From Paenibacillus taichungensis (lineage in GTDB: Bacteria; Bacillota; Bacilli; Paenibacillales; Paenibacillaceae): a DNA stretch of 64,000 nucleotides. The position numbers and the translations under genes are program-made. Where the stretch lies: positions 49,923 to 113,922 of the forward strand of contig NZ_QEVW01000033.1 in the NCBI RefSeq assembly GCF_003287275.1, given 5' to 3'. Shown here one piece after another: positions 33,747 through 42,574 of the stretch (position 1 is its first letter; the number at the start of each line of letters is the position of its first letter). The notes beneath the pieces were generated by a model. The model was not told the origin of the DNA and did no database searches. It saw only the letters and a list, made by a program, of their open reading frames with translations.

Positions 33747-36086
33747 ATGGAAAACAGCTTCAAGCGGAAATCTCCGGAAGACATCTTGAAAATGATCACG
33801 AAGCTGCAGCAGGGTACCTTGAAGATATATATCGGTCCGGTCAGCGGTTCGGGCAAAACGTATCATATGCTCAGGGAAGGAAACACATTGCGCCACCAGG
33901 GGATTGATGTGGTTATCTGCGCTGTGTCGACCATGCAAAGACCGGAGACTGTGGAGCAGCTCGGCGAGTTGGAGCGGATTCCGAGCATTCACTGGTCTCG
34001 CTGGAAGGATGGCATGGAGATGAAGGACTTGAATCTGGATGCCCTGCTGGCACGTAATCCGGAGGTCGTGCTCGTTGACGGGCTTGCTCATAGAAACCGA
34101 AAAGAGGCACGTCATGCAACCCGACTGGAAGACATTCAGTATTTGCTGCGACACAATATCAGTGTCATTACAACGGTGAATGTATATGAGCTGGAGGGGT
34201 ATACGGAGCTTGCACGCCAGCTCACGGGAATTGCTGCAGAGCATACCGTGCCAGCAGATACCCTTGAACTGGCTGATGAAGTGAAGCTGATCGATGTAAC
34301 TCCTGAAACCGTATTAAGCCGTCTTGCCGAGGGACATCTTCGGGGACATGAGGGCGAAGCGGTGTTCCGGCATGGCAATTTGGGTATTTTGCGTGAACTG
34401 GCTCTCCGACTTGTCGCAGAAGGGGTTAACGAATCACTGCGTGAGCACCGGGAAGAGATGGGCATTACGGTTACGACAGGCATTATGGAACGCATTTTGG
34501 TATCCACCCAATATCACTGGAACGGGTCCATCTATATTCGGAGAGGACAGCAGATTGCGAAGAGATTAAACGGAGATCTGCATGCCGTGACCTTTCGCAA
34601 TATGAAGCAGCCGCTGACCAAGGAAGCTACCGTTTTTCGTCGCAACATGATCAAAATGGTGGAGAAATTCGGAGGGCAGTTTGAGGAATTGCCTGTGTTA
34701 CACCGCCGTAACATTCCACCTACACTTGCACGCTACGCAGTCCAGCATCAGATTACCCGTATTGTTATGGGGCATTCACGGCACAGTCGCTGGCAGGAGC
34801 TGTGGCGGGGATCATTTGTTAATTCCTTGCTGCGCAGGGTGCGGGGTGTAGATCTGTTTCTACTCGCGGATCGGGCACAACATGAGGGTGAGCGGGTGCT
34901 TCCGACCCGACTGCCGGATACAGAGACGCCAACTTATCGCAGGTTAAGCGAGCAGGAGATGAAGGCACAGATTGGTCAGATTCGGCGGGGCAAGTTCAAG
35001 GTATACATCGGTGCTGCGCCAGGTGTGGGTAAAACCTATATGATGCTCCGGGAGGGCAATGATCTGCTCCGCAAAGGCATCGACGTACGGATTGGTCTGC
35101 TGGAGACGCATAATCGGGCGGAAACGATGGAACAGATTGGCCAATTATCCATCATTCCGCGGGAGCAGCGGACATACCAAGGAGTGCAGCTCGAAGAAAT
35201 GGATACCGAAGCGATTCTTCGTCTATGTCCTGAAGTGGTATTGGTGGATGAGCTTGCGCATACGAATGTTCCGGGAAGCATGCGCCAAAAGCGTTACGAA
35301 GATGTTCAGATCCTGTTGGATGCGGGCATCTCTGTCATCACTACCGTGAATGTGCAGCACCTGGAAAGTTTGAACGATGCGGTGGAACATATAACGGGAA
35401 TCAGGGTCAGGGAGACTGTGCCGGATCATATGTTGCAAACGGCAGACGAGGTTCAGCTTATCGATGTGGCCCCCCAAGCCTTGCGGCAACGCATGCGGGA
35501 GGGTAAAATCTATGCAGCAGCCAAGGTAGAACAAGCGCTTGGTCATTTTTTTCGCATTGGTAATCTGATTGCCTTACGGGAACTTGCCTTGAGGGAATTG
35601 GCCGATGATGTGGATGAACGCCTTGAATCACAGGAGCGCAAAAGTGCACTTCGCGGTCCCTGGCGCAGACAGGAGGTGGTCTTTGTCTGCGTAAGCAGTG
35701 ATGAGCATGCAGAGCGGTTGATTCGTCGCGGATTCCGCACAGCCTACCGGTTAAAAGCGGTCTGGCATGTGCACCATGTTCATGTAGGTGAAGTCATGAG
35801 TGATGAAGTGAAATGCCAGTTGGAGGAGCTGGAACAGCTGACCGTTCGACTGGGCGGCAAATTCCATATTCATCATAGCCAGAGGCTGAGAGATGTACCT
35901 GGTATTTTGGCGGGTAAAGCTTCTGAGGAAAGAGCAACGCAGTTGGTGGTTGGTCAAGCGAGACGGGTTTGGTGGCTGAACGGCTATCGTGGAAAGGGAA
36001 CGGTGGTCAGCAGGCTGGTACGGTTATCCAGACATATGGACGTATTAATTGTTGCGGACTACGATTATGAACTGAGCGGGATGTGA
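33747..36086 (+). CDS. tandem-duplicated KdpD sensory ATPase/USP protein
   Basis: A 779-residue soluble protein made of two complete copies of the KdpD N-terminal module (KdpD ATPase domain plus universal-stress domain). Copy 1 spans about residues 20-375 with a P-loop GPVSGSGKT at 30-38; copy 2 spans about 410-775 with GAAPGVGKT at 422-430. Copy 2 keeps the canonical VDELAHTN (Asp501-Glu502); copy 1 has VDGLAHRN, losing the acidic residue, and a diverged following segment. It has no membrane or kinase domain; those are in the next gene, which overlaps it by four bases. In E. coli this module, fused to the kinase, senses K+ and ATP and, with c-di-AMP in Firmicutes, sets KdpD output. Confidence 0.88.
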   Translation: MENSFKRKSPEDILKMITKLQQGTLKIYIGPVSGSGKTYHMLREGNTLRHQGIDVVICAVSTMQRPETVEQLGELERIPSIHWSRWKDGMEMKDLNLDALLARNPEVVLVDGLAHRNRKEARHATRLEDIQYLLRHNISVITTVNVYELEGYTELARQLTGIAAEHTVPADTLELADEVKLIDVTPETVLSRLAEGHLRGHEGEAVFRHGNLGILRELALRLVAEGVNESLREHREEMGITVTTGIMERILVSTQYHWNGSIYIRRGQQIAKRLNGDLHAVTFRNMKQPLTKEATVFRRNMIKMVEKFGGQFEELPVLHRRNIPPTLARYAVQHQITRIVMGHSRHSRWQELWRGSFVNSLLRRVRGVDLFLLADRAQHEGERVLPTRLPDTETPTYRRLSEQEMKAQIGQIRRGKFKVYIGAAPGVGKTYMMLREGNDLLRKGIDVRIGLLETHNRAETMEQIGQLSIIPREQRTYQGVQLEEMDTEAILRLCPEVVLVDELAHTNVPGSMRQKRYEDVQILLDAGISVITTVNVQHLESLNDAVEHITGIRVRETVPDHMLQTADEVQLIDVAPQALRQRMREGKIYAAAKVEQALGHFFRIGNLIALRELALRELADDVDERLESQERKSALRGPWRRQEVVFVCVSSDEHAERLIRRGFRTAYRLKAVWHVHHVHVGEVMSDEVKCQLEELEQLTVRLGGKFHIHHSQRLRDVPGILAGKASEERATQLVVGQARRVWWLNGYRGKGTVVSRLVRLSRHMDVLIVADYDYELSGM

Positions 36087-37675
36087 GATGTGCTGTGTCT
36101 GAACGAAATAAAGGGGAAGACGTCTGGCTGAAGCTAAACCGTGTTCCCAAATATATATGGGTAACCCTTGGAATTACATTGCTCACCATTCTGCTTCATG
36201 CGATAGGGATTAGCGATGACCTGGTTAACGTGGGGTTAATTTATCTTTTTCCGGTATTGGTCAGTGCTGTGTACTGGGGAATGGGTCCGGCCATATATGC
36301 AGCAAGTCTTAGCGTTGTTGCCTTTGACTTCTTTTTTGTTCCTCCGTATCTCAGTTTTACGGTTGAGGATTTGCGATATTTGTTTTCCTTTGTTGTGTAT
36401 TTGGCAGTGGCTGTATTAACAGCGAGTCTGGCGGGGCGCCTGCGGCAGCAGCTGGAAGTGGTAAAACAACGCGAGATTACGACGAATTCGCTATATGCCT
36501 TAAGTCGCCAGATGACGGCTGTTACAGATTTGCATACTCTACTCGGCAACATTGTGAGACAGGTGTCACTGACACTTGGGGCTCCGGCAGCAATATATCT
36601 CCTGAATGCTCAAGGCGAACTTCAGGTTACCTCCTCTTCGGAGGATTCGGATGTAATTGCCTGGGGTAAAGGAGAAGCTGAAATTGCTATTGCCAAATGG
36701 GTGTATAAACATGGTGAAATCGCTGGACGCGGGTCCTCCAGCCTGCGGGAATCAACTGGTTTGTATGTGCCGCTGCGTACAGAAGACCAGATCCATGGGG
36801 TGCTCGCTGTGAATCTGGAATCCAGCGAGCTTCAGGATCAGCGAGAAAAGCTGCGTTTGCTGGAAGCGTGTGGCGGGCTGGCAGCAAGCGCCATTGCCCG
36901 TGTCAAGCTGGCCGAAGAAGCGAGACTCGCGCAGGTGACGGCTGAATCGGAACGAATTCGCACCGCTTTGCTGGACTCGGTGTCCCATGAGCTGCGCACA
37001 CCCCTTACGGCCATCATTGGTTCAGCAACGGGTTTGCTGGAAAATGATTCTCTTTTTACCCCGGAGGATCGAAAAGAACTGACAGGCAATATCCGGGATG
37101 GAGCTCTGCGTATGAACAGGCTGGTAACCAATTTGCTGGGCATGGTGAAGCTGGAGAGTGGCATGTTGCAGCTGCGTAGGAAATGGTGTGATGTGGGCGA
37201 CATGATCGGGATTGTTCTAAATCAGGTTCAGCAATTCATCCAGCAACGTCGCATTCGGGTGGAATTGCCGGATCAGCCGCCGTTTGTATCCGGGGATGAG
37301 GTTTTGCTGGAGCAGGTTCTGGTCAACGTCATCAGCAATGCCATCAAATATTCACCAGAGGATAGTGAAATCGTCATTACGGTGAAGATGGATGAGCCGC
37401 ATGGACGAATGACCATGGTGGTGGCTGATTCGGGTGTCGGGATTCCGGAAGCAGAGCGCGAGCGGGTGTTTGAGAAATTTTATCGATCCGAATCGTCACG
37501 GCATGTGACAGGTACGGGACTCGGGCTTGCCATCTGTAGAGGAATCGTCGAAGTTCATGGAGGTACGATCACCGCAGAGCCGAATCCGGGAGGCGGGACA
37601 CGTGTATGCATCTGTTTGCCTACAGAGGAACCCGAAGCATCATTCCCGTATATGGGACAAAGAGAGGAAGAATGA
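36083..37675 (+). CDS. kdpD: KdpD-type membrane histidine kinase lacking the N-terminal sensor module
   Basis: A 530-residue kinase equivalent to the C-terminal part of KdpD. A DUF4118 membrane region with four close spans lies at about 18-115, a GAF-like domain at about 135-270, the dimerisation helix with phospho-accepting His302 in SVSHELRTPLTAIIG, and the ATPase domain with NVISNAIKYS, DSGVGIPE and GTGLGLAI. It starts at GTG 36083, overlapping the stop of the sensor protein, so a 1:1 complex of the two is likely. The split replaces the single KdpD chain of E. coli. It should phosphorylate the KdpE encoded next. Confidence 0.9.
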   Translation: MRCAVSERNKGEDVWLKLNRVPKYIWVTLGITLLTILLHAIGISDDLVNVGLIYLFPVLVSAVYWGMGPAIYAASLSVVAFDFFFVPPYLSFTVEDLRYLFSFVVYLAVAVLTASLAGRLRQQLEVVKQREITTNSLYALSRQMTAVTDLHTLLGNIVRQVSLTLGAPAAIYLLNAQGELQVTSSSEDSDVIAWGKGEAEIAIAKWVYKHGEIAGRGSSSLRESTGLYVPLRTEDQIHGVLAVNLESSELQDQREKLRLLEACGGLAASAIARVKLAEEARLAQVTAESERIRTALLDSVSHELRTPLTAIIGSATGLLENDSLFTPEDRKELTGNIRDGALRMNRLVTNLLGMVKLESGMLQLRRKWCDVGDMIGIVLNQVQQFIQQRRIRVELPDQPPFVSGDEVLLEQVLVNVISNAIKYSPEDSEIVITVKMDEPHGRMTMVVADSGVGIPEAERERVFEKFYRSESSRHVTGTGLGLAICRGIVEVHGGTITAEPNPGGGTRVCICLPTEEPEASFPYMGQREEE

Positions 37676-37676
37676 C

Positions 37677-38375
37677 ATGACGGCACCACAAGGCGCGCGC
37701 ATATTAATTGTGGATGATGAACCACAGATCCGTAAACTGCTGAAGGTTACGCTGCAGGCGCATCAATTTGAGATTCACGAATGCGCCGACGGCGAAGAAG
37801 CGGTCAGACAGGCAAGCATAGTGCATCCTGATCTGGTTGTGCTTGATCTGGGCTTGCCCGGTATGTCCGGAATGGATGTACTTCAGCGGATTCGGGAATG
37901 GTCGCAGGTACCAGTCATCGTGCTGACTGCAAAGGAACGCGAAGAGGATAAAATTGCTGCACTTGATGGCGGGGCGGATGATTATGTCACCAAACCGTTT
38001 GGCATGGGAGAGCTCGTTGCCCGTATTCGGGTTGCCCTTCGCCATGTGGCTAAAACTACGGATGAGCCGGTATTGCGTTTTGGTCCGCTTACGATTGATC
38101 TGGCCCAGAGACAGGTCGATTTGGACGGATCACCCGTAAAGTTAACACCAACTGAGTATGAAATGCTGAAAGTACTCGCAACCCATGCAGGCAAAATTAT
38201 TACCCAACGCCAGTTGCTGCAACAAGTGTGGGGAGGACATCATCATGAGTCGGACAGCCATTACTTGCGGGTATATGTCGGCCATCTGCGCAAAAAATTG
38301 CAGGAAGATCCCACGCGTCCCCGTTTTATTCAGACCGAGCCGGGAATCGGCTATCGTTTTCTGCTTCAGGATTAG
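37677..38375 (+). CDS. kdpE: KdpE, OmpR-family response regulator
   Basis: A 232-residue response regulator. The receiver has IVDDEPQIRKLL at the acidic pocket, phospho-acceptor Asp57 in VVLDLGLPGMSG, the conserved Lys in DDYVTKPFG, and a C-terminal winged helix (about 130-228) with LTPTEYEMLKVLATHAGKIITQRQLL. ATG 37677 lies one base after the kinase stop; upstream frame into the kinase is ignored. It is the presumed binder of the repeats at 28761-28808. Confidence 0.95.
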   Translation: MTAPQGARILIVDDEPQIRKLLKVTLQAHQFEIHECADGEEAVRQASIVHPDLVVLDLGLPGMSGMDVLQRIREWSQVPVIVLTAKEREEDKIAALDGGADDYVTKPFGMGELVARIRVALRHVAKTTDEPVLRFGPLTIDLAQRQVDLDGSPVKLTPTEYEMLKVLATHAGKIITQRQLLQQVWGGHHHESDSHYLRVYVGHLRKKLQEDPTRPRFIQTEPGIGYRFLLQD

Positions 38376-38397
38376 GCTGGGAAACAAGATGAAAGCT

Positions 38398-38444
38398 CAA
38401 AAAAGCACCAGCCTCTCCCTGTTAAGAGGGGACTAGTGCTTTTA
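38398..38444. terminator. bidirectional terminator between kdpE and melA
   Basis: AAAAAGCAC...GTGCTTTT outer arms with CTCTCCC/GGGG inner pairing, serving the kdp genes (+) and the GH4 gene (-). Confidence 0.8.
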
Positions 38445-38465
38445 GAATTGCATACAATGAACTTC

Positions 38466-39767
38466 TTATGACGTGTACTTCGGCAACCAGTCGCCATGAG
38501 CTTCGATCAGCTCATCACACATTGAGACGATATCATCAATGGAAAGCTCGGCAGCTGTATGCGGGTCAAGCATCGCGGCATGATAGATGTGCTCTTTTTT
38601 GCCCGTAATCGCCGCTTCAATGGTCAACAGTTGAGTGTTAATATTCGTACGGTTCAATGCCGCAAGTTGCGGAGGCAGGTCCCCGATATACGTCGGGCTG
38701 ATGCCTGATCCATCCACAAGACAAGGCACCTCAACACAGGCTTCACGAGGCAGGTTGGTAATCAGTCCGTTATTCATGACATTACCGCCGATTTTGTAAG
38801 GGCGATCCGTCTCCATGGCCTCCATAATATGCGAAGCGTATTCCCGGCTGCGCGTATGTTCGATATTTTCGCTGGATAACAGCTTCTCACGCATTTCTTT
38901 CCAGCCTTCAATCTGGTCCACGCAGCGGCGCGGATACTCGTCCAGCGGAATGTTGAAGCGTTCAATCAGCTCCGGGTAGTTTCGTTTAATAAAATAAGGA
39001 TGGTACTCGGCATTATGCTCGGAGGACTCGGTTACATAGTATCCAAAGCGCTGCATCAGTTCATAACGGACCATGTCATCATGCTGCTCTTTCTGTTTTT
39101 CCTTCGCCAGACGTTTAATCTCCGGATACAGATCCTGACCATCCCGTGTGACTTCCAGCAGCCAGGCCATATGATTGATACCCGCAACTTTCGCGACCAC
39201 ACCCGTCTGATCAATCCCCAGTGCATCAAACAGATGCGGCACACACACCTGTACACTGTGACACAGACCTACAGTTTTAATTCCGCCATGCACGTTCATG
39301 ACATTGGTCAGTACTGCCATCGGGTTGGTGTAGTTCAGGAACCACGCATCCGGGCACACTTCCTGCATATCCTGTGCAAAATCGAGCATCACCGGAATCG
39401 TCCGCAAATTACGGAAAATCCCGCCAATCCCGAGCGTATCGGCGATCGTCTGACGTAATCCATATTTCTTCGGAATTTCAAAATCTGTAATGGTACACGG
39501 ATCATATCCGCCTACCTGAATGGCATTAATCACATATTTGGCCCCGCGCAGTGCTTCCTTGCGGTCGGTATAGGCTTTGATGGAACAACCACTTCCGATC
39601 GAACGTGCCATACTGGTGAGCAAGCGCTCCGAGTCGCTTAGGCGTTCCGCATCAATATCGAACAACGCCAGCTCAAAATCCTGAAGCGCTTCAGTCATCA
39701 TGACATCACCCAATACATTTTTGACAAAAACGGTGCTTCCTGCACCGAGGAACGTAATTTTGTTCAT
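38466..39767 (-). CDS. melA: alpha-galactosidase/alpha-glucosidase, GH4 family (MelA-like)
   Basis: A 433-residue NAD+- and Mn2+-dependent GH4 glycosidase, the same size as B. subtilis MelA. Visible features are the Rossmann opening KITFLGAGSTVFVKNVLGD, GGYDPCTITDFEIPKKYGLRQT, the metal-ligand Cys in GLCHSVQ and the catalytic NHMAWL. GH4 enzymes work by oxidation at C3, elimination and addition rather than direct hydrolysis. GGGAGG at good distance supports ATG 39767 over the longer frame. It is divergent from an AraC regulator, a usual arrangement for melibiose or raffinose use. No transporter accompanies it. Confidence 0.9.
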   Translation of the reverse strand: MNKITFLGAGSTVFVKNVLGDVMMTEALQDFELALFDIDAERLSDSERLLTSMARSIGSGCSIKAYTDRKEALRGAKYVINAIQVGGYDPCTITDFEIPKKYGLRQTIADTLGIGGIFRNLRTIPVMLDFAQDMQEVCPDAWFLNYTNPMAVLTNVMNVHGGIKTVGLCHSVQVCVPHLFDALGIDQTGVVAKVAGINHMAWLLEVTRDGQDLYPEIKRLAKEKQKEQHDDMVRYELMQRFGYYVTESSEHNAEYHPYFIKRNYPELIERFNIPLDEYPRRCVDQIEGWKEMREKLLSSENIEHTRSREYASHIMEAMETDRPYKIGGNVMNNGLITNLPREACVEVPCLVDGSGISPTYIGDLPPQLAALNRTNINTQLLTIEAAITGKKEHIYHAAMLDPHTAAELSIDDIVSMCDELIEAHGDWLPKYTS

Positions 39768-39870
39768 CTCAAGTTCAGCCTCCCTGAATAAATGGTGTAC
39801 CTCCAATATAGGTGGATTGTGCCGAGATAACTATGGCTCAACCTCTTATAAATATGGCATAATCCCATTT

Positions 39871-39885
39871 ATGGATTCGCTTACA
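39871..39885. promoter_or_regulatory. cre-like site between melA and its AraC regulator
   Basis: ATGGATTCGCTTACA fits WTGNAANCGNWNNCW with one mismatch, and its complement fits about equally. It lies in the shared 193-base control region, roughly 100 bases from each start. A TATAAT at 39911-39916 probably serves the AraC gene. Confidence 0.5.
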
Positions 39886-39960
39886 GCTAATATTTCATCT
39901 ATTTACCTGTTATAATTTTAGTGTGAGATTGCCTATAGTGGTGAACAGAGGGAGTGTGGA

Positions 39961-40800
39961 ATGTTGAAACTGATCGAAACGAACGTGGTTCCTATGGATT
40001 TGACGCAGATGGAATTGGTACTGTTATTTTTCGGTTGGCAGGCATGTGATCCGTCGCATTATTGGGGGCCGGGTGTTCGGGATGCTTATATTGTTCATTA
40101 CATTCATGAAGGACGGGGCACTGTATTTATGGCGGATCAGCAATATGAGCTTACACAGGGCCAGGGATTTGTGATTCTTCCGGATACGCTTATTCATTAT
40201 GAAGCGGATGCGAAGCAGCCATGGACTTATTCCTGGTTCGGGTTCAAGGGTGTTCATGCCAAGGCATTCATGCAGCGAGCTCATATTAGTCCGGAACATC
40301 CTGTATTTGATGCCAGAGATAAGGATACATTCGACTGCCTGTATACCGAGATGGTTCAAGCATCAACACGTACCGGGGGAGATGTGTTCAACCAGAGCCT
40401 GCTGTACCGGCTAATCGCTGAACTGATCGCATCTTCTCCCGCTGGAGAGCAGCTGCAAAGACCTCTGTCGACCAAAGAGGAATATATCAGGCAGGCCGTT
40501 CAGTTTATGGAGAACAGGTATAGTCAGAGAACCTCGATCCTGGATATTGCCCGTGCCGTGGGTTTGGATCGCACGTATCTATCAGGGCTTTTTAAGGAGA
40601 GGTATGGCAAGTCATTACAGGCTTTCTTTCTCGAATACCGGATGAATCGTGCAGCTGAACTGCTGCAGCATTCGGCTCTATCGGTTAGCGAAGTGGCCCA
40701 CTCTGTGGGGTATACAGATCCATTACTGTTTTCCAAGATGTTCAAGCGAGTGACGGGTGTGTCTCCAAAAGGGTCGAGGAGCATAGAAAAGGGAGATTAG
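39961..40800 (+). CDS. AraC-family transcriptional regulator (MsmR-like)
   Basis: A 279-residue one-component regulator. The N-terminal cupin (about 10-150) opens LLFFGWQACDPSHYWGPGVRD, a sequence typical of MsmR/raffinose-type regulators, with EGRGTVF and SWFGFKG. The C-terminal double helix-turn-helix reads TSILDIARAVGLDRTYLSGLFK and LSVSEVAHSVGYTDPLLFSKMFK. It is transcribed divergently from melA and is the obvious candidate for its alpha-galactoside-responsive activator. AGAGGGAG lies ahead of ATG 39961. Confidence 0.9.
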   Translation: MLKLIETNVVPMDLTQMELVLLFFGWQACDPSHYWGPGVRDAYIVHYIHEGRGTVFMADQQYELTQGQGFVILPDTLIHYEADAKQPWTYSWFGFKGVHAKAFMQRAHISPEHPVFDARDKDTFDCLYTEMVQASTRTGGDVFNQSLLYRLIAELIASSPAGEQLQRPLSTKEEYIRQAVQFMENRYSQRTSILDIARAVGLDRTYLSGLFKERYGKSLQAFFLEYRMNRAAELLQHSALSVSEVAHSVGYTDPLLFSKMFKRVTGVSPKGSRSIEKGD

Positions 40801-40862
40801 CTGGCACTGCTTCACATTACTAAATACTAAATATGTCCATCATCATTCATACTCTACGATGC

Positions 40863-40897
40863 AAAAAAAGGCCACGAATCCGAAGATTCATAACCTT
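40863..40897 (-). terminator. intrinsic terminator of csaA
   Basis: Read on the - strand, AAGGTTATGAATC and GATTCGTGGCCTT pair over 13 positions (with G-U pairs) around a TTCG tetraloop, followed by T6. An A-run at the other end may let it serve the AraC gene too. Confidence 0.85.
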
Positions 40898-40938
40898 ATG
40901 CTTTAGGTGCAAAGACAGGAATAGCGATATGATGAAAA

Positions 40939-41268
40939 TCAGGCAATCGTTGTTCCGTTCGGTAATGTCTGGTCCGGGGTTAACAATACAACGTCACCTT
41001 CATCAGGCACACCGCCAAGCACCAGTACTTCCGATACAAAACCCGCAATTCGGCGCGGCGGGAAATTGACTACAGCAATAACCTGCTTGCCGACCATCAT
41101 GTCGGGGGTGTAACGTTTCGTAATTTGGGCGCTCGAACGTTTAAGGCCAAGTGGGCCGAAATCAATGGTCATTTTAATCGCAGGGATGCGCGCTTTTGGA
41201 AAAGGTTCGGCTTCCACCACTGTACCAACGCGGATGTCATGCTGTATAAACTCTTCAAAAGTAGCCAT
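40939..41268 (-). CDS. csaA: CsaA-type tRNA-binding domain protein
   Basis: A 109-residue OB-fold protein equal in length to B. subtilis CsaA. The signature DIRVGTVVEAEPFPKARIPAIKMTIDFG followed by SSAQITKRYT and the closing FPPRRIAGFVSEVLVLG are those of the CsaA/MetRS C-terminal tRNA-binding family. It has been described as a secretion chaperone and binds tRNA as a dimer. A GGAG site ahead of ATG 41268 selects this start over an in-frame extension of 26 residues. Confidence 0.92.
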   Translation of the reverse strand: MATFEEFIQHDIRVGTVVEAEPFPKARIPAIKMTIDFGPLGLKRSSAQITKRYTPDMMVGKQVIAVVNFPPRRIAGFVSEVLVLGGVPDEGDVVLLTPDQTLPNGTTIA

Positions 41269-41318
41269 GTTGTGCTGTCTCCTTTCAGTTATGGAGTCCA
41301 TTATAAAATAGAAATACC

Positions 41319-41357
41319 CAAAAAATCCAGATTGCGCTAATTGCAACCTGGATTTTA
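41319..41357 (-). terminator. intrinsic terminator between udk and csaA
   Basis: On the - strand AAAATCCAG...CTGGATTTTTT with inner GTTGCAA/GCGCAAT pairing. It ends the uridine kinase transcript before csaA. Confidence 0.85.
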
Positions 41358-41444
41358 GTGGTGATATGGTATGAGCGATGCCCGTTTTTGTCCCACTCGG
41401 ATGTGAGCGGGGCAGAGCGCTTAATGCAGCAACATTATATTAAA

Positions 41445-42077
41445 TTATGCGCCATTCCACTTTTCACCGGTCAGATATTTCTCAGTCAGGATGGATAACA
41501 TCTGAATCCCGACTTCATTATGTCCACCTTCGGGAATGATGATGTCTGCATACTTTTTGGAAGGCTCGATAAAAGCATCATGCATCGGTTTTACGGTTTC
41601 GAGATATTGTTTGTACACGGATTGAATCGTACGGCCGCGTTCTTCCATATCCCGCAGTACTCTGCGCAGAATACGCACATCGGAATCCGTATCAACAAAT
41701 ACCTTAATATCCAGAAGGGCACGCAGATGTTCATCAATCAGGACATGCAGTCCTTCCACAATAACGATATGGTTCGGTGCCAGTTCAACCGTTTCATTGG
41801 CGGCACGGTTATCTATGGTGAAGTCATATACGGGAGCATACGCCGCTTGGCCTTTTTTCAACAAGGTGAGATGCTCAATCAACAGATCATTATCGAATGC
41901 AAACGGGTGATCGTAATTGGTGAGTCGGCGTTGCTCAGGGGTGAGCTGCGACTGGTCTTTGTAATAATTGTCTTGGGATATAAACGTGACTTTACCTGAT
42001 CCCAGACGGTCTATGACGGAGCGAGCTACCGTCGTTTTACCGGAGCCGGTTCCTCCGGCGATACCAATAATGAGCAT
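41445..42077 (-). CDS. udk: uridine kinase
   Basis: A 210-residue kinase of the pyrimidine salvage pathway, converting uridine or cytidine to the monophosphate. The P-loop IAGGTGSGKTTVARS is at residues 6-20, followed by SQDNYYKDQSQLTPEQR, YDHPFAFDNDLL and IVEGLHVL, all family hallmarks; length matches B. subtilis Udk. GGGAGG lies about 13 bases ahead of ATG 42077, slightly far. It is monocistronic. Confidence 0.95.
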   Translation of the reverse strand: MLIIGIAGGTGSGKTTVARSVIDRLGSGKVTFISQDNYYKDQSQLTPEQRRLTNYDHPFAFDNDLLIEHLTLLKKGQAAYAPVYDFTIDNRAANETVELAPNHIVIVEGLHVLIDEHLRALLDIKVFVDTDSDVRILRRVLRDMEERGRTIQSVYKQYLETVKPMHDAFIEPSKKYADIIIPEGGHNEVGIQMLSILTEKYLTGEKWNGA

Positions 42078-42574
42078 GGTTGTTCCATAAGCCTCCCTAG
42101 AATGGCAGCATGATGAATGGATAAAAGCGCACCAGAGATCCTTCTTTCATGGCCTTTATCCACATGTCTGTCTCTGAATACACAATTCCTTCATTGTACC
42201 ATAGCAGACTGCTTTTTTCATCTTGGGACATGGACCATGTTTTGCCTACAGGGGTACTTTATGTTTGCTAATCATCGTTTACTGCATAGCTTTGAATGAT
42301 ACTTCGCGTGCTAACTCCCATATGGCCATTGGGTGCTGCCTGATGGAGCTTTTTGAGAACATGTTTAGCATGACAAAGCCTAATATACTTCCTGCTGTAT
42401 TGACTGTTAGATCGTTCAGATCGATGCTGTGAGTTGCCGAGGTTACTCGGAGCAGGAGCTGTGTTATTTCAATTAGAAAGCTGAACGTGGTGGATGTTGT
42501 CTGTTGATTTGGCAAAAGGAACCGCCATTTTGAATGGACAGCGTGCTGGCTTTATTGTGTGTATTTTATTCTTC
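42078..42574. other. 497-base region without recognised features
   Basis: Between udk and the WYL regulator genes (both - strand). Short open frames on both strands lack ribosome sites and protein-like composition. I see the udk ribosome site near 42091 and no clear terminator for upstream genes, RNA gene, or repeat. A decayed gene is possible but not supported. Confidence 0.4.

Noticed and set aside
36083..37675. Truncated kdpD pseudogene
   Set aside because: The missing N-terminal module is encoded intact in the overlapping upstream gene, so this is a split system, not decay.
42078..42574. Possible small genes between udk and the WYL regulator
   Set aside because: All frames are short, without ribosome sites or protein-like composition.
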